A stretch of 56,770 nucleotides of DNA from Candidatus Falkowbacteria bacterium (GTDB lineage Bacteria > Patescibacteriota > Patescibacteriia > Patescibacteriales > GWE2-39-37), in contig JAAXUA010000006.1 of NCBI GenBank assembly GCA_013336275.1, positions 1-56,770 of the forward strand, written 5' to 3'. Of the stretch, positions 35,647-42,849 are shown piece after piece. How positions within the stretch are numbered: position 1 is the first letter of the stretch; the number at the start of each line of letters is the position of its first letter. The notes beneath the pieces were generated by a model. The model ran no database searches and was not told where the DNA came from. It saw only the letters and a list, made by a program, of their open reading frames with translations. A program made the position numbers and the translations under genes.

Positions 35647-35922
35647 TTATTTACCGCCCATTCTCCGATCGATCCACCAGCGCTTCACCGCCGGCAATGA
35701 CTGCGTCGACAAGAGATACCCCACCACCGGCACCAAAGCATTGAGATAAAAATTAGCCGAGCCGATCAAGAACATCACAATAGACGCAACAACATAGGTA
35801 ATTCCCGCAATCGACAAGACACGAAACAAACTAGTCTCCCAAGCCTTATCCGCTTCAACGCGCAAATTACGCTCACGAATTTCCCGAAGTTCCTCCTCGA
35901 TTTTTAATGTTCTTTCTTCCAT
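35647..35922 (-). CDS. Small membrane protein with N-terminal coiled coil
   Basis: 91 residues: a charged helix MEERTLKIEEELREIRERN-like (about 1-28), two hydrophobic segments (about 34-55 SLFRVLSIAGITYVVASIVMFL and 58-75), then a basic end. No family recognised. It lies 15 bases after the DUF2075 gene on the same strand, so it may be read through from that module, but its base composition is less AT-rich. Confidence 0.65.
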   Translation of the reverse strand: MEERTLKIEEELREIRERNLRVEADKAWETSLFRVLSIAGITYVVASIVMFLIGSANFYLNALVPVVGYLLSTQSLPAVKRWWIDRRMGGK

Positions 35923-35937
35923 AAAATCATAACAACA

Positions 35938-37788
35938 TTAATTAACTAATCTACTTTTAAAATATTTTTCAACATTTTTGTCCACAAAATACACGTAGCA
36001 GCCTTTCATTCCTCGTGTCATCAGTATTTTGTATATATTACGCACCAATCTATTCAATTCTTCTGGTTCATTTTTTAGGTTGCGCTTTCCCTGTGTATCC
36101 TTATACTCCTTTACACACGTGCTATATGTCAACGTTTCATAATCAAACGATATGTCTGCCCCAACAATCACACCAACATAATCAAACTCTAATCCTTGTG
36201 AGGTGTGAATGCACCCAGCCTGATTAATTCCACTCGAGTCAATTGCCCATGTTGTTCCTACTTTACGAGAATTCCACGGCATGCAAAAATCAAAATCCGG
36301 AATTTCTACGTCACCAACCTCACCGTTGGGGTTACCGTCATCTGCGCTCGTCCATTTCCATGCGTACCCAGCAAGCACTCGCGCCGCAAACCCCTCTTCG
36401 TGTCTAGACAGAATTGCTTTACGCAATTCATTTGGATCATCAAATATCTTAAATTCATAATTACCATTGTCCCAGCCATCAAAATTTGCAGTTTCCTTAA
36501 TGTGTAAAACATTGTTTATCCAATTAATATAGCCCTCCGCGCCTGAACAACGAAACTGAGCAACAAGCTCAATTTCAACAATTTCAGCACCGTAACTTGT
36601 TGCCAGTCTAGTAACTTCACTAACCGAGCCAATATCCTCGGCACGGATAGCTTGGTCGTCATCAATAAAAAAAATTGATATTTTACTTGCCCTGATTATA
36701 TCCTCAACTTGATTGGTGCCCTTATACATATATGCTCCCCTTTTTTTGAGTCTATGAGCCTCATCTACAACTAAAACATCAAATTCATTCGGTTCAGCCT
36801 CCACAAACCCTGCAGACCCTTTAAAAATATTATTTATTCTTACTGCCGAGTGTTCCTGGGCTAACCGTTTTTTTAGTACATCGCGAAATGATGAATTTGG
36901 CGCGACGAATGCTGTGTTTAGGCCATTTTTTAAAAGTTGCCCTAAAAGATTTACAGAAATCACAGATTTTCCCGTGCCTGGACCACCTTTAATTATTACT
37001 ACGGTTTTTTTTAAACTACTATTTGCCACACTCAGAGCTTTTTCATACGCAACTTTTTGTTCATCTAAAAGAGTAAAATGATTATTGCCTTCAAACAACG
37101 CAGAAACGTGTTCTATTAATTTTTTTGTCGGCTTAACCTTGCCTGACTCAATTTGATATAAAATATCCGCCCCTCTTCCCTTATTAACATATTTTGATAA
37201 AAATTTTTCTAGTTTTTCTTGATCGTCTCTGAAATATATCGGAGCCTCATTTATAAAATCATCATATCTGCTATCCATTAACGGTTCCGGAGCGGTTTTG
37301 GCATAGTTATGCAAACAAGCACATGCATAAGCACCAATACTGCCGTCAGATATTTTTTCATTAAAATCAGAAAGGAAAACCTTATACGAATATGCTTGAT
37401 AGCTAGGGTGGGTTGTTTCCCTCACTCTGCCACCCAAAAAAGTTTTAACAACACCGCTACTTGTGGTTGCTTGGGCCGTTTGCCATTGCTTAAGCTCAAC
37501 AATAACAAAATTTTTATTTCCTAATTCGTCCTCACCAGAAACTATAAAATCAATTCTGCTTGATGTTAGTGGAATTACATATTCAACAAGAATGCCACAA
37601 TCATCAGATATCCCAGACCTACGCACAACACGCCCCATATACGGGAGTGAATTTGTATATGCACCAACTTCAGCTTTGGGTATTGCTCTTCCAAGTTTTT
37701 CTTTAAAAACTTTTTCGAGAATAGGAATTATTTGATTTGTCTCAATTATTTCAACAAATTCCCTTGCCGTTCCTTGATACAAAATCAT
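35938..37788 (-). CDS. DUF2075-type nuclease-helicase
   Basis: 616 residues. The N-terminal about 130 residues look like a PD-(D/E)xK nuclease: D80 in SRIDFIVS and E98-x-K100 in VIVELKQW. An SF1-type ATPase follows: Walker A GGPGTGKS (268-275), Walker B VVDEAH (341-345), DDDQAIRAED, QFRCSGAEGY, IHTSQGLEFDYVGVI and MTRGMKGCYVY. This is the DUF2075 (PF09848, Schlafen group-3-like) layout. The gene is strikingly AT-rich (about 28-35% GC on lines I counted, against about 58% in uvrD-recB), suggesting transfer. It lies 2 bases after the MazG-like gene. A nucleic-acid-targeting defence role is inferred. Confidence 0.85.
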   Translation of the reverse strand: MILYQGTAREFVEIIETNQIIPILEKVFKEKLGRAIPKAEVGAYTNSLPYMGRVVRRSGISDDCGILVEYVIPLTSSRIDFIVSGEDELGNKNFVIVELKQWQTAQATTSSGVVKTFLGGRVRETTHPSYQAYSYKVFLSDFNEKISDGSIGAYACACLHNYAKTAPEPLMDSRYDDFINEAPIYFRDDQEKLEKFLSKYVNKGRGADILYQIESGKVKPTKKLIEHVSALFEGNNHFTLLDEQKVAYEKALSVANSSLKKTVVIIKGGPGTGKSVISVNLLGQLLKNGLNTAFVAPNSSFRDVLKKRLAQEHSAVRINNIFKGSAGFVEAEPNEFDVLVVDEAHRLKKRGAYMYKGTNQVEDIIRASKISIFFIDDDQAIRAEDIGSVSEVTRLATSYGAEIVEIELVAQFRCSGAEGYINWINNVLHIKETANFDGWDNGNYEFKIFDDPNELRKAILSRHEEGFAARVLAGYAWKWTSADDGNPNGEVGDVEIPDFDFCMPWNSRKVGTTWAIDSSGINQAGCIHTSQGLEFDYVGVIVGADISFDYETLTYSTCVKEYKDTQGKRNLKNEPEELNRLVRNIYKILMTRGMKGCYVYFVDKNVEKYFKSRLVN

Positions 37789-37790
37789 AA

Positions 37791-38138
37791 TTATAGTTTG
37801 TTATATTTAGTCGCTACACCTCTTGCTTTTTCTACAGGGTATTTAACCATGTTCTTATCAATTTTTTTATCTGCTGCCTTAATTAAGTCAATCCCAAAAT
37901 CATTTGCCATAATAAGTATATAATTCAATACGTCACCTAGCTCATCACCAATTTCTTCTTTATTTTTTTTTATATACTCTAATGCCTCGATTTCATTCTT
38001 CCACTGAAAATGTTCAAGAACTTCAGATGCTTCAAGTGAAAGCGAAATTGCCAAATCTTTCGGGTTGTGAAACTGGCCCCATTCACGGTCATTTCTAAAT
38101 TTTATTATTTTTTCAGTTAACCTAGTGAGTTCTGACAT
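37791..38138 (-). CDS. MazG-like nucleotide pyrophosphohydrolase
   Basis: 115 residues of the all-alpha NTP-PPase fold. The metal site is visible as E-A-S-E-V-L-E-H (about 33-40, SLEASEVLEHFQW) and, after EEIG, DELGDVLNYILIMAND (about 63-78), the E-x-x-E ... E-x-x-D pattern. These enzymes cleave (d)NTPs to NMP and pyrophosphate. It is short, like RS21-C6/dCTPase-type members. It is AT-rich like the DUF2075 gene 2 bases downstream, and both use the promoter at 38159-38187. Confidence 0.9.
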   Translation of the reverse strand: MSELTRLTEKIIKFRNDREWGQFHNPKDLAISLSLEASEVLEHFQWKNEIEALEYIKKNKEEIGDELGDVLNYILIMANDFGIDLIKAADKKIDKNMVKYPVEKARGVATKYNKL

Positions 38139-38158
38139 ATATTTTATTTATTACCATA

Positions 38159-38187
38159 ATCTTACGCCGTAATTATCAATTAAGCAA
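38159..38187 (-). promoter_or_regulatory. Promoter of the MazG-DUF2075 module
   Basis: Minus-strand TTGCTT (38182-38187), 17 bases, TAAGAT (38159-38164). The leader is only about 14 bases. Confidence 0.5.
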
Positions 38188-38246
38188 CCTGTTTCTGTGC
38201 TCATTTTGTTAAACATTAGTAAAATTACCAACTCGTAATTCATGAT

Positions 38247-38274
38247 AAAAAGGCGAGCCGTTGGCGGCTCGCCT
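38247..38274 (-). terminator. Terminator of the Cys-rich microprotein gene
   Basis: Perfect AGGCGAGCCG / CGGCTCGCCT stem (38251-38260 with 38265-38274), loop CCAA on the minus strand, followed by TTTTT. It also marks the right border of the AT-rich island. Confidence 0.9.
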
Positions 38275-38292
38275 AGCGAATCCTTGGCGGAT

Positions 38293-38463
38293 TCAGGTTT
38301 TGGTCCTGCACTGGGCGCAGGGGTTGGGATTGGAGCAATGCCGTTCTCCGGACTTGGTGCCGGAGGGGCAGGCGGCGCAACGCTCGCTTTCGACCCTCTT
38401 CTCGTTCGGGTCGGCCAGTTCCTTGCTTCTTTTGCGGCAGATGATGACTCGGCAATCGCACAT
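38293..38463 (-). CDS. Cys-rich microprotein, putative zinc binder
   Basis: 56 residues: MCDCRVIICRKRSKELADP..., then CAACPSGTKSGERHCSNPNPCAQC. Eight Cys residues (C2, C4, C9 and a C-xx-C...C...C-xx-C cluster) suggest a small metal-binding fold. ATG 38463 is set by AAAGGAG about 8 bases upstream; a longer frame start at 38511 lacks an SD. It has a promoter at 38665-38693, a leader of about 195 bases with two hairpins and a strong terminator, so it is an independent transcription unit. No family recognised. Confidence 0.72.
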   Translation of the reverse strand: MCDCRVIICRKRSKELADPNEKRVESERCAACPSGTKSGERHCSNPNPCAQCRTKT

Positions 38464-38540
38464 GGTAATTCTCCTTTCCTTGTGTTGGTTAAAGAACGTT
38501 TCAGACGACAAAAAAACCGGCCGCGGGGCCGATTTGCAGA

Positions 38541-38644
38541 CGTTGAGTTATGGTTCGAAACCTAAGTCAACGATACGAAAAGCAGCTCACGCGCGGAAGC
38601 GGCGCAAGCGCAACACATTGCTGATTTTTCGTATGAATATCTTG
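38541..38644 (-). promoter_or_regulatory. Two adjacent hairpins in the leader of the Cys-rich microprotein gene
   Basis: Hairpin 1 (38541-38572) pairs CGTTGA with TCAACG, TTA with TAA and GGTT with AACC around a CGA loop. Hairpin 2 (38573-38644) pairs ATACGAAAA with TTTTCGTAT and CAGC with GCTG around a GC-rich loop. Both fall between the predicted transcript start and the SD, so a folded leader is likely. Confidence 0.5.
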
Positions 38645-38664
38645 TCATATGCGTATGATAACAA

Positions 38665-38693
38665 ACAATAACTTGGACGTCAAACGAAAGCGC
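38665..38693 (-). promoter_or_regulatory. Promoter of the Cys-rich microprotein gene
   Basis: Minus-strand TTGACG (38688-38693), 17 bases, TATCAT (38665-38670), directly after the methyltransferase stop. Confidence 0.6.
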
Positions 38694-38694
38694 A

Positions 38695-39336
38695 TTAACT
38701 CTTTTTCACTCTTCCGATAAACCGGATTAAGCTATTGATTTTTTCCTTGTACCCGCCGCCCTTGTTATCCATGACAAGCGGTTCGAACAGGTCCTTGGTT
38801 ACGCTCTCGATATAATCGACGGAAAAATATCTCTTCAACACTCCGTCCGGCGATAGATAGTAATCTTTTTCTACTCTTTTAAAATTCTCATCCGACGTTT
38901 CTGGGTCCTCGACCGTATTGAACATGCAGGCCAACACACCGCCGGGCTTCAATATTCTTTTTATCTCCCGGAATATTTCCCTGGTCTTTTCGTCGGTAAA
39001 ATAATGCAGAGCCAAATGGGAATAAACGACGTCGAAGGTGCCGTCTTCAAGCGGCAGCTTGTCGGCAATATCCAGTTCCATAAATTTAATATGCAGTCCT
39101 TCTTTTTCCGCCTTGCGTCTCGACATTTCCAGAGCAACGTCGCTGTAATCTGACGAAGTTACATCAAAGCCATGCTGCGCAAAATATCTAGAATCCTGCC
39201 CTTGGCCGGCGCCTAAATCTAAGAGGCTGCCTGCCCCGGGAAAATAGCTTATCGAGAACTGCGCAAACACCGTAGGTTTATTGATCCACTCCTCAGTAGA
39301 ATACTTCTGATGTTTTTTCTGCCAAAAATCTTTCAT
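38695..39336 (-). CDS. Class I SAM-dependent methyltransferase
   Basis: 213 residues. Motif I is LLDLGAGQGQDSRYFA (about 38-53), motif II TSSDYSDVALEMSRR, then ELDIADKLPLEDGTFDVVYSHLALHYF and LKPGGVLACMFN (post-II/III). Small Tellurite-resistance/UbiE-like fold; the substrate is unknown. ATG 39336 overlaps the TGA of the hydrolase gene (ATGA). A six-residue-longer start at 39354 lies inside the hydrolase gene and is less likely. Confidence 0.88.
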   Translation of the reverse strand: MKDFWQKKHQKYSTEEWINKPTVFAQFSISYFPGAGSLLDLGAGQGQDSRYFAQHGFDVTSSDYSDVALEMSRRKAEKEGLHIKFMELDIADKLPLEDGTFDVVYSHLALHYFTDEKTREIFREIKRILKPGGVLACMFNTVEDPETSDENFKRVEKDYYLSPDGVLKRYFSVDYIESVTKDLFEPLVMDNKGGGYKEKINSLIRFIGRVKKS

Positions 39337-40103
39337 AAATATTTTTCTATCCAAGCCGAAGTTATTTTCCTTATCTCCTCCAGATGCTCTGGTTTGATAA
39401 AGGTGTGCTCCGCTCCCTTGATGATGTGCAATTCTTTCTTTGCGGGCAGGGCGTCGAACAGCGCCTGCTGGTGCGGCAATGGCGTGCGGGTGTCATTTTC
39501 ACCGACCATCAAAAGTACTGGCATCGTCAATCTGTCAGCCTGGGCCAACAAATCGTATTTGAGCCGGTCTTCATAGAACGCCCACTTCAATTTCTTGGTC
39601 ACCCCCGGCTGCGAAACGCTCGGCTTGATGAGATAGCCCGTCTCTTTCCAGGATTTCACCTCGTCCTCGGTATAGACGTCGGCGATGAACCTGTTCGACA
39701 CCACGGTCGAGATCGGCGCCAGCGCCTTGATCTTTTCCGGGTGCCTCTCAGCGAACAGGGCCGTGCAGATCCCGCCCAAGCTGTGGCCTTCGAGCCAGAA
39801 CGGCTCTTGATACCACGGCTGCGTGGCGGCCCAGCCGATCACGTCCTCCAAGTCTTCGTAATAGTTAGTGATGGTCGCATCCTCGTAACTGCCATCGCTT
39901 TCGCCAAAAGTATTCGTGGTGTCGAATCGCACCACCGTAAAGCCCTTCTCGCGGTAAGCGTTGGCGAAAGTCTCGATGTGCGGCTGGCGCATGTGTCCGC
40001 CGAGGCCGTGCATGATGAAAACAAGTCCGACGGCGTCAGGCTGTTCCTCCAAAATCACAGCAATATTTTGACTTTTTTTATTCTTTATTATTAACTTTCC
40101 CAT
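39333..40103 (-). CDS. Alpha/beta hydrolase (esterase-like)
   Basis: 256 residues. The oxyanion region IMHGLGGHMRQPHIETFA, nucleophile elbow GHSLGG (Ser about 108), acid in VGENDTRTPLP (Asp about 203) and His in GAEHTF (about 232) complete the catalytic triad. It resembles serine aminopeptidase/BAAT-like or feruloyl-esterase-like hydrolases (Hydrolase_4). The substrate is unknown. It is translationally coupled to the methyltransferase by a 4-base overlap. Confidence 0.88.
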   Translation of the reverse strand: MGKLIIKNKKSQNIAVILEEQPDAVGLVFIMHGLGGHMRQPHIETFANAYREKGFTVVRFDTTNTFGESDGSYEDATITNYYEDLEDVIGWAATQPWYQEPFWLEGHSLGGICTALFAERHPEKIKALAPISTVVSNRFIADVYTEDEVKSWKETGYLIKPSVSQPGVTKKLKWAFYEDRLKYDLLAQADRLTMPVLLMVGENDTRTPLPHQQALFDALPAKKELHIIKGAEHTFIKPEHLEEIRKITSAWIEKYL

Positions 40104-40182
40104 TTTGTTAACCTAATTATGACACCTTTTTGTTGAGTGGCTACATCAACTATAATCTGACCATCGCCTGAATTCGCAGATG

Positions 40183-41976
40183 CTATTTGATCACTTTCCC
40201 ATCGGGCATATACCTCTTGGCCTCGGGCTGCTCGCCGTCGGCAGCGCCGAAGTCGACATCAAAAATCGGTTTGCCCTGGTCGTTGAATGTCACTTTGATT
40301 TCCTTGACGTAGGCCGGGATGTTCGGCGCGATAGTAGAGAAGCCGAGCTCGTTGGTGACTGTCTGGGCAAAGCCGCCTTCGGCCCCGGTGCTGCAGGAAA
40401 CGAAGACGATCTGGGCGTTCTCGTCGAACCACTTGCCGGCCGCGCGCCGAATGCCCTTGCCTCCGCCGTCCTTTAGGTCGTCTATGAGCACGTCTTTCCT
40501 CATTCGCTGCTCTTGGCCATGTCGATTATTCCAGGCTTCCAATATTTCTTGATACTCTTGGGGTGAGAGTTCCGGGGTCTGGATCGGTGGCGGAGTCTGC
40601 TTTTTTTCGCCGAGCTGGATCGATTCCGGCTGGCCGTGCCCGCCGATAACCAGATAATCCATCTTATTGCCGGCGCCGGAGTACTGCTGATGCATCCGCG
40701 ACAGGCGGCGTGCCAGCTCATACTGGGAGGCGGCTTCGATGAAGCGCGTCTCTTGGCCGCCGCTCATCAGATCACCCCGCAACTTTTCCAGCAGGTAGCG
40801 TTTCTGCAGAAAAGCGCCGTTGTGGTCAGCCTCGGGCAGGGCGACCACGCCGTATGGCAGGTCCTGGTCAGCCTTTTTGAGCTGTTCCAACAGGGCATAA
40901 AGCGGGTAGCGGGCGAAGTTGGCGATGCCGAACTTCTCAAAGATCTCTTTGGCCGCTCCAGGCTGCTTGCTTTCGAGCTGGGTAACGGCATCGATGTTCT
41001 CGAGATGGCTTTCACGGTACTGGTCCAAGCCGTCCTCATCTTTGCCGAGCGACTTCTTGGCCTTTTGCCATTTCTCTGCCATTTTTTCTGCCGTTTCACG
41101 ATCCAGCCCGGCTCGCTCGGCCAAGAAGGTGGCAACCATCTTCCGATTCTCGGCATATACCTGATGTTGCGCGTCATACAACAGCTCTTTCAGATCGGAG
41201 GGATCACCAAAAGAGCCACGCTCCTCGTCCGCCGCCAATTCCAGACAGGCGGCAACGAGCTCCTTGTCATTCGAACGGGAAATGATGTTCGTCAAAGTAT
41301 ATTCGGTAATACAATCGGTGGTGTCCTTTGCCGGTTTATACGGCCGCGCAGCACTCTTGAGTAGGTCGAAGTTTTTCTTGAACCACTGATTCACGGCCAA
41401 ACGGTCTGATTCCTCGACGTGGTCAAGCGATTCGCTGGCGACGAACATGGCATTAGCACGGAAACGCAACCTATCGGTCAATTCCTTATTCTCATAGTCA
41501 TTTCGCTTAACGTCGCCCGGGTCATTCTGCCGAAGCTGCTTCTCCAGCTCAGGCAAGGCGAAACGGACATCCTCGAGAATCAAACCGTAAGTCCATTTGT
41601 TGTCCTCACGTGCCTTTTTGGTGTCGAGTTCAAAGACATAGGCTTGGCGCAAAGCTTCAAGCATGAGCGGAGCAGCACCCGAATCACCCAAGTAAGTCGT
41701 AACTAAATCTTCATTGTTTTTAAACGGTTGGATAAACTTTTTTAAAGGAGCCAGCGCCTTCTTGGTAAAACCCTTCTTCCCAAAACCGCCGATCAAGGCC
41801 TTTTCATGGGCATCCAAGAACTTCTGGACTTTTTTCTGCAGCTTCTCGGAGCTAGGCCGTTCCGGCTCTTCGTGGCGCCGGGATATTTCTTCAGCCTCCC
41901 CCACGGCAACCGTGCCGTCATAGTCATCGATATTGATTCCCTCGGGCTGCATATTCGATTGTTCGAGTTTTTTCAT
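40183..41976 (-). CDS. Caspase-like cysteine protease candidate with long helical N-terminus
   Basis: 597 residues. The first about 430 are helical and charged, with no membrane segment. The C-terminal about 160 have the clan CD look: a hydrophobic strand then Gly-His (YLVIGGHGQPE, His447) and, after a second hydrophobic strand, the Cys (IVFVSCSTGAEGGFAQ, Cys528), followed by TIAPNIPAYVKEI. His and Cys are spaced as in caspase/CHAT/clostripain-type proteases. It follows the HNH gene by 10 bases from ATG 41976; an alternative ATG 41997 overlaps it. A cleavage target is not known. Protease assignment is by motif only. Confidence 0.65.
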   Translation of the reverse strand: MKKLEQSNMQPEGINIDDYDGTVAVGEAEEISRRHEEPERPSSEKLQKKVQKFLDAHEKALIGGFGKKGFTKKALAPLKKFIQPFKNNEDLVTTYLGDSGAAPLMLEALRQAYVFELDTKKAREDNKWTYGLILEDVRFALPELEKQLRQNDPGDVKRNDYENKELTDRLRFRANAMFVASESLDHVEESDRLAVNQWFKKNFDLLKSAARPYKPAKDTTDCITEYTLTNIISRSNDKELVAACLELAADEERGSFGDPSDLKELLYDAQHQVYAENRKMVATFLAERAGLDRETAEKMAEKWQKAKKSLGKDEDGLDQYRESHLENIDAVTQLESKQPGAAKEIFEKFGIANFARYPLYALLEQLKKADQDLPYGVVALPEADHNGAFLQKRYLLEKLRGDLMSGGQETRFIEAASQYELARRLSRMHQQYSGAGNKMDYLVIGGHGQPESIQLGEKKQTPPPIQTPELSPQEYQEILEAWNNRHGQEQRMRKDVLIDDLKDGGGKGIRRAAGKWFDENAQIVFVSCSTGAEGGFAQTVTNELGFSTIAPNIPAYVKEIKVTFNDQGKPIFDVDFGAADGEQPEAKRYMPDGKVIK

Positions 41977-41986
41977 ATATGCGCGG

Positions 41987-42757
41987 CTATTTGTCATTTT
42001 TTTCAATAATCCTTGCCAACTCATCCATTCCAAGCCAGGGACGGCGGCGGTGCAGGATGCGGTGGCAGTTGGAGCAGACGAGGGCCATGTCTTTCGTCCT
42101 GGAAACGTGCCCCTCTTCCATGACACTTACCGGCAAGGTGTGGTGCGCTTCGATATAATCCCTGCCGATATCACCATACTTGCTTTCGAAATCGAAGCCG
42201 CAAGCTTGGCAAAACAGCTTCTTGTGCCTTGCCTTGAATTCCTGTTTGGTTTTTTCAATCAATTTAGCGTTCCGTTCCCGGCGCAAGTGCAGCAGTTCCA
42301 GCGGCTTGCCTTCAGGAAATTCCGAATCGTCATCACTGGCGAGCATCTGTTTCCCTTCCTGCTTTTCAACGCTGTCAACTTCGCTATTCAACAGCCAATA
42401 CTTCCGCTTCTGCTTGCCAGGAAGAGCGCCGTGCCCACCCAAATAATCGCCATAGGCTTCTTCCAGGCTTTTTGACTGCAATGGGTCCTTTTTGAATATC
42501 TTACGAATGGCCAGATTGGTCACGCGCCCATCCTTGTCTTCGTTCTGAGCGTGCAAAGCTAACGTATTGTTTCGGTAACCGATGAAACGGCTTGGATAAA
42601 AAAAGAATTTGCTGCCTATTTTTTTGACTACAAAACACAAGCCGCGCTGGATCAGCTCCCGGGCTGCTTTGCCGTCTTGGCCGCCAGCAAGCTTGTCGAA
42701 ATATGCGATATTATTTTCTAGCTCTTCAAGACTGGCAATCAGCGCTATTGGGACCAT
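41987..42757 (-). CDS. HNH endonuclease, McrA-like, with N-terminal recognition-type domain
   Basis: 256 residues. The C-terminus is an HNH/zinc nuclease: CQAC (183-186), YIEAHHTLPV (His205/His206), LVCSNCHRILHR (Cys228, Cys231, His232). The form 'FCQACGFDF..YG..G..YIEAHH' is typical of modification-dependent restriction HNH proteins. Residues 40-125 form a separate domain (FFFYPSRFIGYRNN, DGRVTNLAIRKIF, YWLL), a candidate DNA-recognition module. It is followed within 10 bases by the caspase-like gene. It starts just after terminator cassette copy 2. Confidence 0.83.
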   Translation of the reverse strand: MVPIALIASLEELENNIAYFDKLAGGQDGKAARELIQRGLCFVVKKIGSKFFFYPSRFIGYRNNTLALHAQNEDKDGRVTNLAIRKIFKKDPLQSKSLEEAYGDYLGGHGALPGKQKRKYWLLNSEVDSVEKQEGKQMLASDDDSEFPEGKPLELLHLRRERNAKLIEKTKQEFKARHKKLFCQACGFDFESKYGDIGRDYIEAHHTLPVSVMEEGHVSRTKDMALVCSNCHRILHRRRPWLGMDELARIIEKNDK

Positions 42758-42780
42758 ATTTTCTTTATCATTGATATTGA

Positions 42781-42825
42781 TAATATTACCATCAAAACAA
42801 AAAAGCGTCTAAATAACGCTTTTTT
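42781..42825 (-). terminator. Terminator cassette, copy 2
   Basis: AAAAAAGCGT (42799-42808) pairs with ACGCTTTTTT (42816-42825), loop of 7. It ends the rmuC-to-uvrD operon. The left flank TAATATTACCATCAAAAC matches copy 1. Confidence 0.85.
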
Positions 42826-42849
42826 GAGATATGGGTTAATTATTTGGCT

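Noticed and set aside
38541-38572. tRNA-like GGTTCGAAACC motif
   Set aside because: It is part of a palindromic hairpin; the T-arm stem does not form and no acceptor or anticodon stem can be drawn.
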